A stretch of 64,000 nt of DNA from Ypsolopha sequella. Taxonomy: Eukaryota > Arthropoda > Insecta > Lepidoptera > Ypsolophidae. Location of the stretch: assembly GCA_934047225.1 (NCBI GenBank), contig CAKOHE010000112.1:62001-126000 (forward strand). Direction: 5' to 3'. The number at the start of each line of letters is the position of its first letter. The first letter of the stretch is position 1. The notes under the pieces were generated by a model, which worked only from the letters and a program-made list of their open reading frames with translations, had not been told where the DNA came from and made no database searches. The position numbers and the translations under genes are program-made. Below are positions 1 to 10,389 of the stretch, piece by piece.

Positions 1-640
1 CAGCTGGGCCACAGCATATATATTATATTGTGGCTGGGTTCTGTTGACCTTCGTGGACTATTATCTCACTCAATGTTTATACTGTAAGGTCATATGGAAG
101 TGGTTACTAGAACTTACCTGATTACTTGGTAAGTAATTATTTTTTATCTGTGTAAATATGTTTTCAGGTATAAAAGGAACCGTGGTGAGACTTTGTTGTC
201 CATCTGTCTGTATGTTTGTCACACACAGCCTCATAACTTTTGATCTGCTAAAGCTAAAGACTTGAAATTTTGAACCAAAACAGCATTTATTTGCCCACAC
301 ATGGAGGTAAATTAAAATCTTGAATTTTTTTAATTTTCTATTATTTTAGTGTCTGTAATGGAAAAATATTGGTACTGAAATGAAGGTATTACATATCTGT
401 TAATAGAAACGCTTATTTGGTATAATAGATTTCGATATATCTTCAAAAAGCTACCAGAAATGGATGTTCCCCATAGCTATATCATAATAATATAAATGGA
501 TGTCAGTGGTTTATTACGTTTTAAGAGAGAAAAACTGTAGGTGCGGAAAAACTGTAGGTGCGGTTCTTTTGAGGTGAAGATTGTCTTGCTTTAAATACAG
601 TAGATAACACAGAATGCTTGCTTAGCCGAAATGCAATTAG
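1..640. other. Gene-free AT-rich sequence with repeat remnants
   Basis: No supported gene. The part at about 150-300 resembles the common insect repeat whose text includes a 'GTCTGTCTGT...CATAACTTTT' stretch and is probably a decayed transposon piece. A 17-bp direct duplication (AAAAACTGTAGGTGCGG) lies at about 530-565. The short minus-strand open frame at 70-300 has no coding character. Confidence 0.5.
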
Positions 641-656
641 GGAAGGTGGGACTCAC

Positions 657-736
657 CGAAGTACAGGTAATCCTTGGCAGGCTGGGGTGGCAATCCACAG
701 GTCCGTGACACGCAATCGGTCTCACATTCTGCATCA
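657..736 (-). CDS. Putative internal coding exon, cysteine-rich, unrecognised
   Basis: Read on the minus strand, a compact GC-richer open segment ends in a textbook 5' splice site (TTCG|GTGAGT, exon end 657). It encodes a cysteine-containing peptide with the motifs CETDCVSRTCG and PAKDYLYFG. Two 3' splice sites are possible. GATGCAG at 730-729 would make a 72-nt exon. TTAAAAG ending at 737 would make an 80-nt exon and also fits the phase left by the candidate exon at 2937-2840, giving a serine codon across the junction. The upstream pyrimidine tract is weak for both. I do not recognise the protein. It could be one exon of a longer minus-strand gene or a chance open stretch; the strong donor and codon texture favour a real exon. 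Confidence 0.4.
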
Positions 737-835
737 CTTTTAACTTAGTGTTCAGCAATTTATTTGTTAGTATGCGGGGGCGGTTTAGGTTATTGATGTA
801 TTTGTATTAGTTAAGTTAGAGAAAGCGTAGTTTTG

Positions 836-965
836 CGGAGCGGCGCGGCGCGGTGCAGCAACAAGTAGTCATCAGTCGGGCACAGGAGAGAAACTGATCA
901 AGGCGAGCGCAGCGCGCGCCGCGCCCGGGAACACCACGGGACGCGGGGGGTGGTCGTCTCGGTGT
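836..965 (+). promoter_or_regulatory. CpG-rich patch with initiator-like TCAGT, possible promoter
   Basis: About 130 bp are sharply GC- and CpG-rich in an otherwise AT-rich window. On the plus strand a TCAGT motif, the arthropod initiator core, lies at about 873-877. A near-match to the downstream promoter element (AGGCG) follows about 28 bp after its A. The patch lies beside the exon candidate at 657-736, but the strand of any promoter is unproven and it could simply be part of a 5' UTR. Confidence 0.25.
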
Positions 966-1089
966 CGGCGCAGTTGTTAGTATTTTCACATAAAACGTCT
1001 AGATGGCGTGGCAATCGAGGATACTGCTTGTTTTTCAAAGGAATATGTCGTGGGAAGGAACAAGGATAATTACATTTCAAATTAAACAA

Positions 1090-1620
1090 AGCATTCTGTG
1101 TGTGTGTATATTAAAGCAGACATAAAGGTATAGAGTAAACGAACCAGTCAGTGTTATCCCCCCTCAAAACAAATAGACCAAAAATGACAAATTCAAAACA
1201 TTTATTAATAAGTAATAACTTTAAAAGGAAAATATAGCAAGAAAAAATTCCGAGATTCAAACAGAAAACATGAAAACTGTGAATTTATCCAAGCTCAAAT
1301 GTAGATGGCGCTATATTTTTTTTTAATATCAATCGGATGGAACACATCGGATGTGTGTTCCAGTAAATACGAGCAATAGTAAGATAAAAAGAATGTACGT
1401 CCTATTTATGCATAAAAACCACAGAGCAATCTCAGAAGAATTATACGGAAATAATAACGATGAACATTTTGTACGAAAAAGAAAGTGGCAATATCAATTT
1501 AAAGTCGCTGTCAACTACATTGAATGTCTCTGCCGTTATGCCAGTAAAGAGAACCATCACTTTTTCCCAGTCGGGTAAGCTGAATAAAAAAGGAAAAATA
1601 TAGAGTGGAGAAGTTCAACG
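1090..1620. other. No gene seen; contains one AGATGGCGCT motif
   Basis: AT-rich sequence without coding character. The plus-strand open frame at 1351-1578 lacks recognisable motifs or splice context. The decamer AGATGGCGCT at 1303-1312 recurs elsewhere in the first 17 kb, often next to repeat ends. Confidence 0.4.
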
Positions 1621-1631
1621 ATTCAGATGAG

Positions 1632-1706
1632 AACCTCGGTAGCTCAGCTGGGAGAGCATTTGCCTAGTAAGTTAGAGATCGCAGGTTAAAATCCTGGCCC
1701 AGGGAG
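1632..1706 (+). repeat. tRNA-like SINE head
   Basis: The segment carries an A-box-like GTAGCTCAGCTGGGAG and a decayed B box (GCAGGTTAAAATCC, where GGTTCRANNCC is expected) at tRNA spacing. The acceptor ends do not pair well, so this is a SINE head or tRNA pseudogene rather than a working tRNA gene. Confidence 0.45.
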
Positions 1707-1821
1707 TTTTCATAATAACGTTTTTCTACTAAAAAAAAATGTTTGGAACAACTCTAATGTAAAAGATTGATTTTGAAACATTTTTCATAAATTTTTGTCC
1801 ACATTGTATTTAAAGCCGCCT

Positions 1822-2312
1822 TTCTTTGTAGGTATATTTGTACAGCTTTTACCGCTTCTATGTTTTGTTTAAGGTGGTTGCGTCAGTATTCGTTCCCAAA
1901 CGCACAACTTATCATTGTTTTCATTATTTTTTTAAAAACGTATCAAAAAAAATATGATTTATGGCATTACGCGACAATAGTTTAATGTTAGTCAAGCTTT
2001 TCTAGCAAAGTTGTGTTATTTTATATTACTTTGTTAATGATCCTGCACAACAACTTTAAATCGTGTTTATAGTTGTTGTGCAATCATTTACAACATAATG
2101 CATCAAAGAACACAAAATTACTAAAAAAGCCTAATTCACATTAAACCACTGTCGCATAATGCCATAAATAATATTTCTTTAATACGTTTTTTCAAAAATA
2201 ATGAAAACAATGATAAGTCGTATGTTTGGGAACGAAAACTGACGCAACTACCATAAACAAAACATAGAAGCGGTAAAAGGTATACAAATATACACCCTGA
2301 CGCAACCACCTA
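1822..2312. repeat. Foldback element, arms about 170 bp
   Basis: The left arm (about 1822-2000) reappears as reverse complement at about 2135-2312. Shared stretches include TTTTACCGCTTCTATGTTTT, GGTTGCGTCAG, GTTCCCAAAC and ATCATTGTTTTCATTATTTT. The middle is AT-rich with no open frame. This is a non-autonomous inverted-repeat element; no clean target duplication was found. Confidence 0.6.
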
Positions 2313-2839
2313 AAGTAAGAAAAGTTATTTTGGTTTTGCCGTGAAAAATGTAACTTTTCTCGTTTTCAATGCACATTCTGCAGGTTGAGCGCTAAGAGGT
2401 CATTCATTATCCGATTAATTCTCGCCCAAAAAACCTGGAACCCTTGGCGACCTAGAGCGCGGCATTATAAGATGGAGGATTTCGTTCGCTTGGACAAAAA
2501 AACATTTGAAAGTATTTTTGTCTGATGATAACAAGTTTGACTTATATCAATCACGTTCTGAAACAAATTTTGTTCAGGCATATAACGAAAAACAACGAAA
2601 TTTTAAACCAAAATCATTGATTAATACCACGTTTTTTTTTTGGGATATGAAGAATTTTGAAGCGACATATGCGCAATGCGACATCATGCAGTGTGGTTAC
2701 GTAAGATAACTTATTTTTTTTACGTTTCGAAGGACCTGCGGTAATTACAGTCGCCAAATAACCAACACGAGAGGAAAATAAAGGGAATTGAAGTAAAAGG
2801 CAAAACTGCCTAGGAAAGCACATAAAAATGGTACCTTAC

Positions 2840-2937
2840 CTTGATTTGATGCTGAGCGGATCCTTTCTCTTAGATTCTTCCTGATTTTGTGATGAGAGGA
2901 ACCTGCTGTTCCTGCGTCGTGCCTGGTTCAGGGCGCC
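2840..2937 (-). CDS. Putative internal coding exon, basic, unrecognised
   Basis: On the minus strand, GAAAACAACAG precedes an open stretch starting GGCGCCCTG and ending at an excellent 5' splice site (CAAG|GTAAGG, exon end 2840). The 98-nt exon starts in phase 0 and ends in phase 2. It encodes a basic, polar peptide containing ALNQARRRNSRF, QNQEESKRKD and PLSIKS. The phase it leaves matches the longer version of the candidate exon 2.1 kb downstream at 736-657, so the two may belong to one gene. No domain is recognisable and the peptide looks disordered. Confidence 0.42.
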
Positions 2938-2944
2938 CTGTTGT

Positions 2945-4230
2945 TTTCAAGAAAACTCCGTCTCCGGGTGCGATCCGGTAAAAATATAATAGCGGCACTG
3001 CGACACACACTGTATGGATAATGTTTTTGCTCTAAAAACCACTGATTTAGTTAACTGGCTGAGAAATCTTTCGATATTGTCTAGTAAAATAATATGTACA
3101 TCATTCCAACCCGAATGACGAATTTCAAGACCATATATGGTTTGTTTTTCACCAATCACAGCGTCGCGTTGTCTCTTCTCTCTTACTCGCGCGCAAGGTA
3201 CCGTATGTGCGTAAGGGATGGAAGATATGGAAATGATAGGATTCTCGTGTTGTGTCAAGCAATTGAAAACCTATGGCTCCATCTATGATCTAAACGTAAA
3301 ACTAAATTAATTGCAAGTCAATCTAACAGTGAGCGCAACCACAGTGGAATGCTAAATAACTGGAAAATGGGAATGTGCAGGTGAGTTCCTAGGCTTTTAG
3401 ACTGACTATTTTATTATGCTAATAAAACGAATTATTTTAATAAAAGGGTTATTTTTGAACAAACAATGTTCCAATAGACATTGTATGAATGATTCATTGA
3501 CTATTATGTTCTTCTTTTGTGAATGTTTCTTTTACTGATGTCCAATATTTCTTTTGTACCAAAATTTATAAAGAGCTCATTTGCATGTACCTACTATACA
3601 CCTAGTACTATCTACCCTTGTTAAAGCAAATAAAGATATTCTTATTGTTATTCTTATGTTAGAAACAAATATTTTATTAACATTATATATAGACATGATG
3701 ACATGTATAGATGCACTTGCACTCGTTTCACAGTTTATATCTATATACATCATGCTGTTGTCCAAGTTTCACCAAGTGCCAACAATTGCAAGTATCAATC
3801 ATACATAGACGTATAAAGCTTTGCTATTTTTTAGAACGCTTACTTACTTTCATTTTTAGTAAAAAGTGGAATTTTCCAAAAATAGGAAAAATCGGAAACC
3901 TGGAAAATCCGATCTCTATCCAAGTAAAAAGTGAAACTTATTAAGAGTTTCCAAAACAAAATTTACCTCAAAGGTATAAATGTTATAAATGTTATAAATG
4001 TTCCGTTCCAGGGACGGGCAAAGAGTGCAACTTTTTGATAAATGTATTTTTTTATTTTTTGTGATGACGTCCGAAATGATACGATAATGTTTCCGCAGTT
4101 CTAAGGAGTCTGGATCGGTCTTAAAGGCGTAGATGGAATTAATTTGAACGATAAAATCTTGTTAAATTCTATGTTACCATAAACGTTTTAAACGCAAAAA
4201 AGACGAAATGTATAAAATTCACGTTACCAA
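2945..4230. other. No supported gene; dispersed-repeat pieces
   Basis: Open frames on both strands at about 2947-3290 overlap and lack motifs. A segment of about 45 bp at 3761-3806 (core TTTCACCAAGTGCC) recurs at 19158-19201 and 29358-29395. The rest is AT-rich with short homopolymers. Confidence 0.4.
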
Positions 4231-4241
4231 ATGTAATTCAA

Positions 4242-4937
4242 GTGGATTGTAATTTGCTTTTGCAGGGGTCCAAGCTGGAGTTAGTTAACGAAACTAAGTT
4301 TTTGGGCATTACGGTAGACTCTCGTCTTCAGTGGGGTCCCCACATAGAAGCCCTATGTGGTAGACTTAGTTCGGCCGCATACGCTGTTAGACGCATAAGG
4401 CAAATTACTGATGTAGATACTGCTAGACTAGTCTATTTTAGTTACTTTCACAGCATTTTGTCATACGGCATGCTGTTATGGGGTAGAGCCGCGGATACAG
4501 ACGCAGTCTTTGTTTTGCAGAAGAGAGCAATTCGGGCTATTTATAATATGAAGCACCGGGATTCATTAAGAGAAAAGTTCAAAGAAATTAATATATTAAC
4601 TGTTCCTTGTGAATATATTTACCAAGTCCTTAGATATGTCAGAAAAAATGTTGAGTCTCTCCCAAGGCTTGGTGAGCAACATTGTAAGGAAACCAGAAAT
4701 AAGTATAAACTGGCTTTTCCAAAAATCAGACTCGCCAAAGTGAGTACCTCTTTCGTAGGACATGGTATAAGATTTTACAATAAACTTCCAAAGGAGGTCC
4801 TTACTTTGTCAGAGAATAAGTTTAAACAGTATATTAAGCAGGGCCTACTGAAAAAGGCATATTATAAAATAAATGAATATTTGGATGATGGTGAAGCATG
4901 GTGTTATAGTGATACTGATTTTAATGAAAGTAGGTAA
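4242..4937 (+). pseudogene. LINE reverse transcriptase, C-terminal 231 residues (LINE-A)
   Basis: This is the C-terminal part of a non-LTR retrotransposon polyprotein. It begins after the catalytic palm, at the segment reading FLGITVDSRLQWGPHI, which follows the YADD box in jockey/CR1-type enzymes. It continues through the conserved ILSYGMLLWG and LQKRAIRAIY region to a natural stop. Endonuclease and catalytic reverse transcriptase motifs are absent, so this is a 5'-truncated copy made by incomplete reverse transcription. The frame is intact across all 231 residues, which suggests a fairly young insertion. The 3' UTR follows directly. Confidence 0.85.
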
Positions 4938-5600
4938 TAATTTAATTAATTAATATAATTTCCTAACTTTTGATTCCTCTTAAGAGTTAACATTAATTAA
5001 TTACAGACTGTAAAAGGAAATAGACTATATGAGACAGGTACGCAAAGATATATATGTTTTTCTTTTTTCATTAACCTGAATTCCTGCTGTCTTGTATTTT
5101 CTTATCCCTTGGTTAAAGTAGATATAAGTAATTTGATGTATAGTATAAGTTTATGTTAAAAAAAAAGACATGATCTTGCCAAGTTTCTTGCCCGTTCTTC
5201 TTAGCAAGACTAATCGAATGGGCGGAGGTAGGCATGTATTTATATATGTAACCTATTACTATGTAGTATATAGGATGGGATTTGGTCGGCTGCCTGGATT
5301 CGTGCTGGGGGCTCGGTTGGTGATCATTGAACCTGTTCCTGGTCCCTGGCCGGGTCTCCGGTATGGGATCGGGCGGTTGATTGGATTTCATCTTGTATAA
5401 TAATATTTTACCTATAATTTTAATCGTATATATATTGCTACATAAATTAAAAAAAAAACATTTAATCTAAGTAGTTCATGTACATTTATTATTTTATTAC
5501 ATATATTTTTATAAGATTAAAATTTGACTTGTGAAACGTGTATTATATATACCTACTTTGCAAAATAAACTTTTTGAATTTTTTGAATTTTGAATTTTTT
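4242..5600 (+). mobile_element. 5'-truncated LINE-A copy with complete 3' UTR
   Basis: The coding remnant is followed by about 650 bp of 3' UTR ending in an AATAAA-type region and a TTTTTGAATTTTGAATTT tail near 5600. The same 3' UTR reappears at 48196-50412, where it is interrupted by a TA-flanked element. This copy therefore serves as the empty-site reference, around 5428-5445. A segment near 5116-5160 also resembles the 128-bp satellite unit at 44 kb. Confidence 0.8.
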
Positions 5601-5769
5601 GACGTTAAAGCAATTTATTTAAAAAAAAAAAAACGTTTTCAATATAATCGGATGACCGTTTTTCCTTGTGTCAAATTTAGTGTTAAATAAGATTCCTAGA
5701 TGGCACTGTCGTATACTTTAGCAACATAATCAAAGACCCCACAGATTCCAAACAAACAATAAATTAATG

Positions 5770-6417
5770 ATCCAAATGCACCGACATACCTCAAGTCAAT
5801 GATGAAATTCATGTCTGACAATCATAATAGAATACTTCGATCCTCAAATAATCTTCTCCTTTCAACTCCCCTTCATCATTCTGGATTTCAATCCACTTCT
5901 TTTGTTGTAGTTGCTGTGCATCTCTGGAACAAACTTCCCGAATGTATCAGAAAAGCCCCCTCTCGTAACTCCTTTAAGTGTTCTGTGTACAGACACTATT
6001 TATCTCTCAGATAATTCTTCTAAACAAACATAGGTATGATCAGTCTCTTTCTTATTGCTCGTTCTTCGCAGTCATTATATTTATTTATTTATGTACCCAT
6101 TTATCACAAATTTTATGTATTTATTCATTATTCTTATTCATTGTTATTTATGTATTCTATAAGTAAGATATATATCTGTATACATAATAAAATTATATAT
6201 ATAAGTACATCATTAGTATTAAATCATATTTAGTTTTTTTAGGTAAGGTTAAGTTACTTTGTCATTGTAGTTTATAATTTCTCCTGCACGCCTACCAACT
6301 TCTATTTATATTTCGTGTACCATCTTTGGGTTGACTGGTAGAGAATGTTTTATGCATTAAGTCCACCATTTTGTACTTTTTTGTGCAATAAAGAATTTAT
6401 GATGATGATGATGAAAA
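5770..6417 (+). mobile_element. LINE 3' end with C-terminal coding remnant
   Basis: The frame at 5799-6014 ends in the hallmark FVVVAVHLWNKLPECIRKA followed by a basic FK...Y segment, the very C-terminus of CR1/L2-like LINE proteins. A 3' UTR runs to CAATAAAGAATTTATGATGATGATGATG at about 6417. Only about 70 codons remain. The microsatellite tail TGATGATGATG is typical of this LINE group. Confidence 0.75.
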
Positions 6418-6721
6418 AACCACTTTGACATTGATTGCTACTAAACCTATTTTATCTATGGTGACATGAACAGCGCCATCTGGAGGAAAGCTGAAAACTA
6501 AGAAAAAAAAAAACAACGAGAAAAACGCTCATTCAGTCATGCATGAGTCATGTCAAATACTACGCTCGAAAGTATAAAAATATGCATCGTATTTAAAAAG
6601 CAGAATGCAGAAAAATATCTCTATGAAGCATTTCAGTTATATTCCTCTTGTTTCAAAGTCAAAATAAAAATCGTTATAGATAGCTAATACTTCTCAAAGG
6701 ATTTTACATACGTGTCAATTG

Positions 6722-6965
6722 GTAGCGATTGTTAGAGTTCAGGCGGTAGAACGCTGGCCTCTCAACCATGAGACCCAGATTCGATATCCGGCCGGGCATG
6801 CACCAATGACTTTTTCGGAATTTATGTGCATAGTATTTGTTTGCTAAACGGTGAAGGAAAACATCGCGAGGAAACCTGCATACCCTAAAAATCGTGTATT
6901 TGTGTCTGAAGAAAAGCGATAGGGCTCATCACTTCTCACGTTGGGACGTAGTTATAAGACATCAG
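6722..6965 (+). repeat. tRNA-derived SINE, family A
   Basis: The head contains GGCGGTAGAACGCTGGCCTC and a B-box-like GATTCGATATCCGG. The body follows with GCACCAATGACTTTTTCGG, GTGAAGGAAAACATCGCGAG and CGATAGGGCTCATCAC. A reverse-oriented copy of the same family lies at 61400-61632 and a fragment at 28618-28716, so this is a dispersed family. It is not a functional tRNA gene. Confidence 0.75.
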
Positions 6966-7084
6966 ACATAAGACATAATTTAGTTTTACATTTACTTAAA
7001 CCTAGTGTTAAATACAAGAAAAAAAAAAACAAAAGTCAAAACTAACTAAGCACATAAACAATATACACATTTAATTTAATCCCA

Positions 7085-7190
7085 TACTAGAATATCTCCG
7101 TTCTATGGGATCTTATATTTAGTTTTCGCCAGAGGGCGCCCGGTGCTATTTTTAATAATTAATGTTTTTGTTTTAAAATAAAATACTTAT
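7085..7190 (+). repeat. Dispersed repeat with GGGCGCCC core
   Basis: The stretch around TTTTCGCCAGAGGGCGCCC reappears in reverse orientation at about 17520-17640 with similar flanking text (CTCCGT..., TAATAATTA...). It is a dispersed repeat of unknown class. Confidence 0.5.
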
Positions 7191-7196
7191 TTATTA

Positions 7197-7345
7197 TTAA
7201 TATAATATAATATATATATATATATATATTGCATGCATTATTATATGTATATAATTATATATAATGTATATACTTATATCACGGTGTCAGTCGGTGTATG
7301 TCGTTAGGATATATGAATATTATGATAAGTTGTAGGTTTATGTGG

Positions 7346-7381
<36 letters not shown>

Positions 7382-7400
7382 CGCAATAATAGTGGTTAAT
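7197..7400. repeat. AT-rich region with two (TA)n tracts
   Basis: Two TA-dinucleotide tracts occur near 7208-7229 and 7349-7381, separated by AT-rich text. No gene is seen. Confidence 0.7.
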
Positions 7401-7444
7401 GAGGTGTAACAGAGCGATATGATAAAATATCAACAGAGGAAAAT

Positions 7445-7615
7445 CTAAGAAACAATACATAGAACGTTTTCTATATCGCCATATGACTTTGACAAGAGCC
7501 AAGTGTTAATTTTTTTCACTAAAGCCCCTTTAGTGTGATCGCTCAAGCATATCTCTTTGTAAATTTTACTATAAATGTATGGACCCAAAAATTTCTTAAA
7601 GCGATGGTGAAACGT
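7445..7615 (-). pseudogene. LINE protein C-terminus fragment
   Basis: The minus-strand frame contains FLGPYIYSKIYKEI and a final INTWLLSKSYGDIENVL. It matches in layout the C-terminal segment at 50735-51067 (FIGPYLYNKCN...TQEWLRSMDYKEIENLL). Both therefore come from related LINEs. Only about 55 codons survive. Confidence 0.6.
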
Positions 7616-7617
7616 GA

Positions 7618-7686
7618 AACGCTTGCATTTCACAGTTTACGCTCGGAACACCTCTGATACCCCCTCGGGGATTCATGTCATGACGT
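7618..7686 (+). repeat. 3' end fragment of SINE family B
   Basis: The text CTTGCATTTCACAGTT, CCCTCGGGGATTCATGTC and ATGACG matches the 3' end of the SINE at 55248-55500. The head is missing. Confidence 0.6.
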
Positions 7687-7970
7687 TTTTAGGGTTTCGT
7701 ACCCAAAAGGTAACCAACGGGACCCTGTTACTAAGACTCCGCCGTCCGTCTGTCACCAGGCTGTATCTCATGAACCGTGGTAGTTAGACAGTTGAAATTT
7801 TCACTGATGATGTATTTTTGTTGCCGCTATAACAACAATACTAAAAAACAGAATTAAATAAATATTTAAGGGGGCTCCCATACAACAGACATGTTTTTTT
7901 TGCCGTTTTTATAGATAATGGTAGGTAACCTTTAGTGCACGAGTCCGACTCGCACTTGGCCGTTCTTTTT
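7686..7970 (+). repeat. Common insect dispersed repeat ending in GACTCGCACTTGGCCG
   Basis: The segment starts TTTTTAGGGTTTCGTACCC, includes CCGTCCGTCTGTCACCAGGC and ends in CGAGTCCGACTCGCACTTGG. Its right end recurs at about 34610-34655, and fragments occur at about 27700 and 61930-61970. It is a non-coding, dispersed family; I cannot assign a class. Confidence 0.6.
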
Positions 7971-8149
7971 TTTAAATTGTCTAGTTAGTAAAAATATATA
8001 AATAATATCATTACCATGAAACACATAATTACAACTGCTAACGCGCCCTGTTTATTTTTACAATTTTTACAAACGAAAATAACCCTAATAATAAAGAACC
8101 TCGTACATAGTACGCTTCTGCAGCGCATCAGAAGTGCGTTCATTAAATA

Positions 8150-8560
8150 ACCCTGGGCTGGGTAGGAACACTGGGGTTGTAACGCTGAGTTTTTGAACGG
8201 GTTTCGTCGTGTAGCGACACTCCAAACGTCAGTTGTCATTTTTGCATTATATTTAGTATAATAACGTTGAGAGGACCCCCTCGGTACTAAATTTAAAGTA
8301 AGTATATCAACTATAACGTTGAGAAGACCCCCTCGGTACAACAATTAACGTCATTTCATTTACGAAAATTTACGTAAATGTCAGGTGACGTTTGGAGTCT
8401 ATACGAACCTTGCGAACCCTGCTCAGAGTTGATGTTGAAAAATTCGACACCAGTGTAGCGACACTGTCATTTTTGAACGGTCGGTGTTGAGACGCGAGTT
8501 CATTTTTGAACGGGTTAGTGTTGCGACCCGGGTAGGAAACCCAACTCGGTGTGAGTTTAT
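8150..8560. repeat. Repeat with internal duplicated modules
   Basis: TAACGTTGAGAGGACCCCCT and a near copy occur at about 8261 and 8310. TAGCGACACT plus TTTTTGAACGG occurs two to three times between 8190 and 8520. This is a modular non-coding element. Confidence 0.45.
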
Positions 8561-8572
8561 GAACGACTATCA

Positions 8573-8725
8573 GGGATGTTCGCGGAGGTGCGAGTAGATT
8601 GTTTTTATGCAACGATGCGCAAAAGATGCACTTCGCTGTTGCGCAGGGTGCGGGGTAGCACCAATAGCATTCTGAATATGATCGCAAGCAGACTGGACTG
8701 TATGTACTTGAGTCATTGCTGCGAA
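8573..8725 (+). pseudogene. LINE-B family reverse transcriptase C-terminal fragment
   Basis: Translation on the plus strand gives GMFAEVRVDCFYATMRKRC and then VRGSTNSILNMI. This corresponds to the segment ASGMFTDARTDDFYAVRRKK...VRGISNSILRVI in the minus-strand LINE fragment at 50000-49494. About 50 codons survive. The overlapping minus-strand open frames at 8370-8764 are shadows of this fragment. Confidence 0.6.
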
Positions 8726-8934
8726 ACATCGGGGGGAGTGGTGAGGAAATAACGAACACATCACTTTCCCTAAATTTGTCTTTTTTGTATCATTATTTTT
8801 TTATTGTAATTTTTACTAAACTGCTGCCGTTAATTCGAGAGAATGATGACAGACGGAGTGTGGCGATATCTCGAAAAAATACTACAAGTCAACAAGAGCT
8901 TCTTCACGACAAAAATAAATAAAGGCACGTTAAA

Positions 8935-9540
8935 AAATATCAACGGTACAACAAATGGGACGAAATAAATCCAAATCATGATTATTTAAACTTTTTTTAT
9001 AAATAAAAACCCTGGAATACAATATATTATATACGATCTTATTATTTGGTAAGGTATATCAGTTTTATAATACGACAACACTGCCTTACACCGCAGATAT
9101 TATAAACCTTTTTCTGAAATGTCGATTCAAAAAGTCAAGGATTCATACTGCAGGCATTATGATTGCTGATTTGACAGAAATAACTTGACAGTATCGCTAA
9201 TAGACAACTTTTCGCCAAAAATAATTTTTTTTGCGCTTTTTTTTAACTTTTACGTAGAAATTGAGTCAGCTGATTCATTAAGTTTTGTACTAGGAAGTGG
9301 AAAATATATACGACAAAAATACTTTTTATTAACAAATGGGACCTTTTAACGATATACAATCTACCCTAAAATCATCATGATAAATATAAAATATTGAAAT
9401 GCAAAACAGTAAAAAAAGGTTTTATCCCCTGACATTTGCAAACGTCACCATTCTCTCGAATGAACGGCCGGAGGATAACATTTTTTATTTTATTTTTTAA
9501 GTTGTACTAACAAAGTTTGAGCCTTTGATGCTGTAATAAA
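8935..9540. other. No gene seen
   Basis: AT-rich DNA without coding potential. The last 70 bp look like a LINE 3' UTR leading to the pentanucleotide tail at 9541. Confidence 0.4.
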
Positions 9541-9572
9541 TAATTATTCTATTCTATTCTATTCTATTCTAT
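9541..9572 (+). repeat. (TATTC)n tail of a LINE 3' end
   Basis: TTGATGCTGTAATAAATAA is followed by five to six TATTC units. Short-repeat tails after AATAAA mark 3' ends of several LINEs here. Confidence 0.55.
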
Positions 9573-9725
9573 AGTGCTTCCAAAGTAATAATGCGCATAC
9601 AAATCTATAGCCGAGCGACCGGACGTACCACGTTACCTTATTGCTTGTATAGAAAGTGTAAGGAAATACGAACTTTGCCGAACAATGGCGAAGATTTGTA
9701 TGCGCATTATTACTTTGAGAGCACT
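9573..9725. mobile_element. MITE, 153 bp, inverted repeats about 32 bp
   Basis: AGTGCTTCCAAAGTAATAAT at the left is mirrored by the right end (reverse complement AGTGCTCTCAAAGTAATAAT), and both continue GCGCATACAAATCT. The centre is non-coding. Confidence 0.7.
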
Positions 9726-9795
9726 GTACTATGATAATCATGCATTTTATAACAGAAGTTACATATCGGAAGTATCGTTTCAAGTATCATAATAT

Positions 9796-10165
9796 CATAG
9801 TACTCGTCCATGCAAAGAAAATTTCGTGAAAAAAATATTGAAATATCGTGAAAAAAGATCAGTAGCCTAAGCATGAACACATCTCCGTATAGTTGCGTTT
9901 GAAACTAAACTTAGGTTGCCATACGTAGCTGTTAGTTCCGCTACTGTCCGCTTGGAGTGGTTTCTCAGATTCCATACGATTTTGATGTAGTTTGAAACGC
10001 AACTATACGGAGATGTGTTCATGCTTAGGCTACAGTTGTTTCATAAACGTACATTTACATGGTGGAGTAAATATGTAACTTTTCTATGGAACAGCTAATA
10101 TTTTTTTCGCGATTTGAGAGTTGGTTCCATACTAAAAGTTGTCTGTATGGATGAGTACTATCGCC
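9796..10165. mobile_element. Foldback MITE with a second MITE nested inside
   Basis: TAGTACTCGTCCAT at the left matches, as reverse complement, ATGGATGAGTACTA at the right. Pieces of the same family occur at 50524-50645 and about 45410-45530 (TTCCATAGTAAAAGTTGT-type text). The element at 9862-10033 sits inside it. Confidence 0.5.
9862..10033. mobile_element. Nested MITE, 172 bp, 46-bp near-perfect inverted repeats
   Basis: The arms 9862-9907 and 9988-10033 begin GTAGCCTAAGCATGAACACA and match over 46 bp with a single mismatch. The short centre has no open frame. Arm identity suggests recent insertion into the surrounding MITE. Confidence 0.75.
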
Positions 10166-10389
10166 AGTTTCCGGCTTCCGTTAATATCACATTAACACCA
10201 AGTTTATTTAGTGGGAGTGGAATACTGGATGCCCGGTTGTCGGAGAGCGCGGTACTTTCAGTGTGAACACACTTCATCAGGCGTGGTAACGGCAAGGTGT
10301 TTTGTGTTTTTTTTTTATATATTCCTCCTTCGAGGTCATATATTTGGTTGTGGTCGGTTTTAAACATATCATTAACATTGACAACAATG

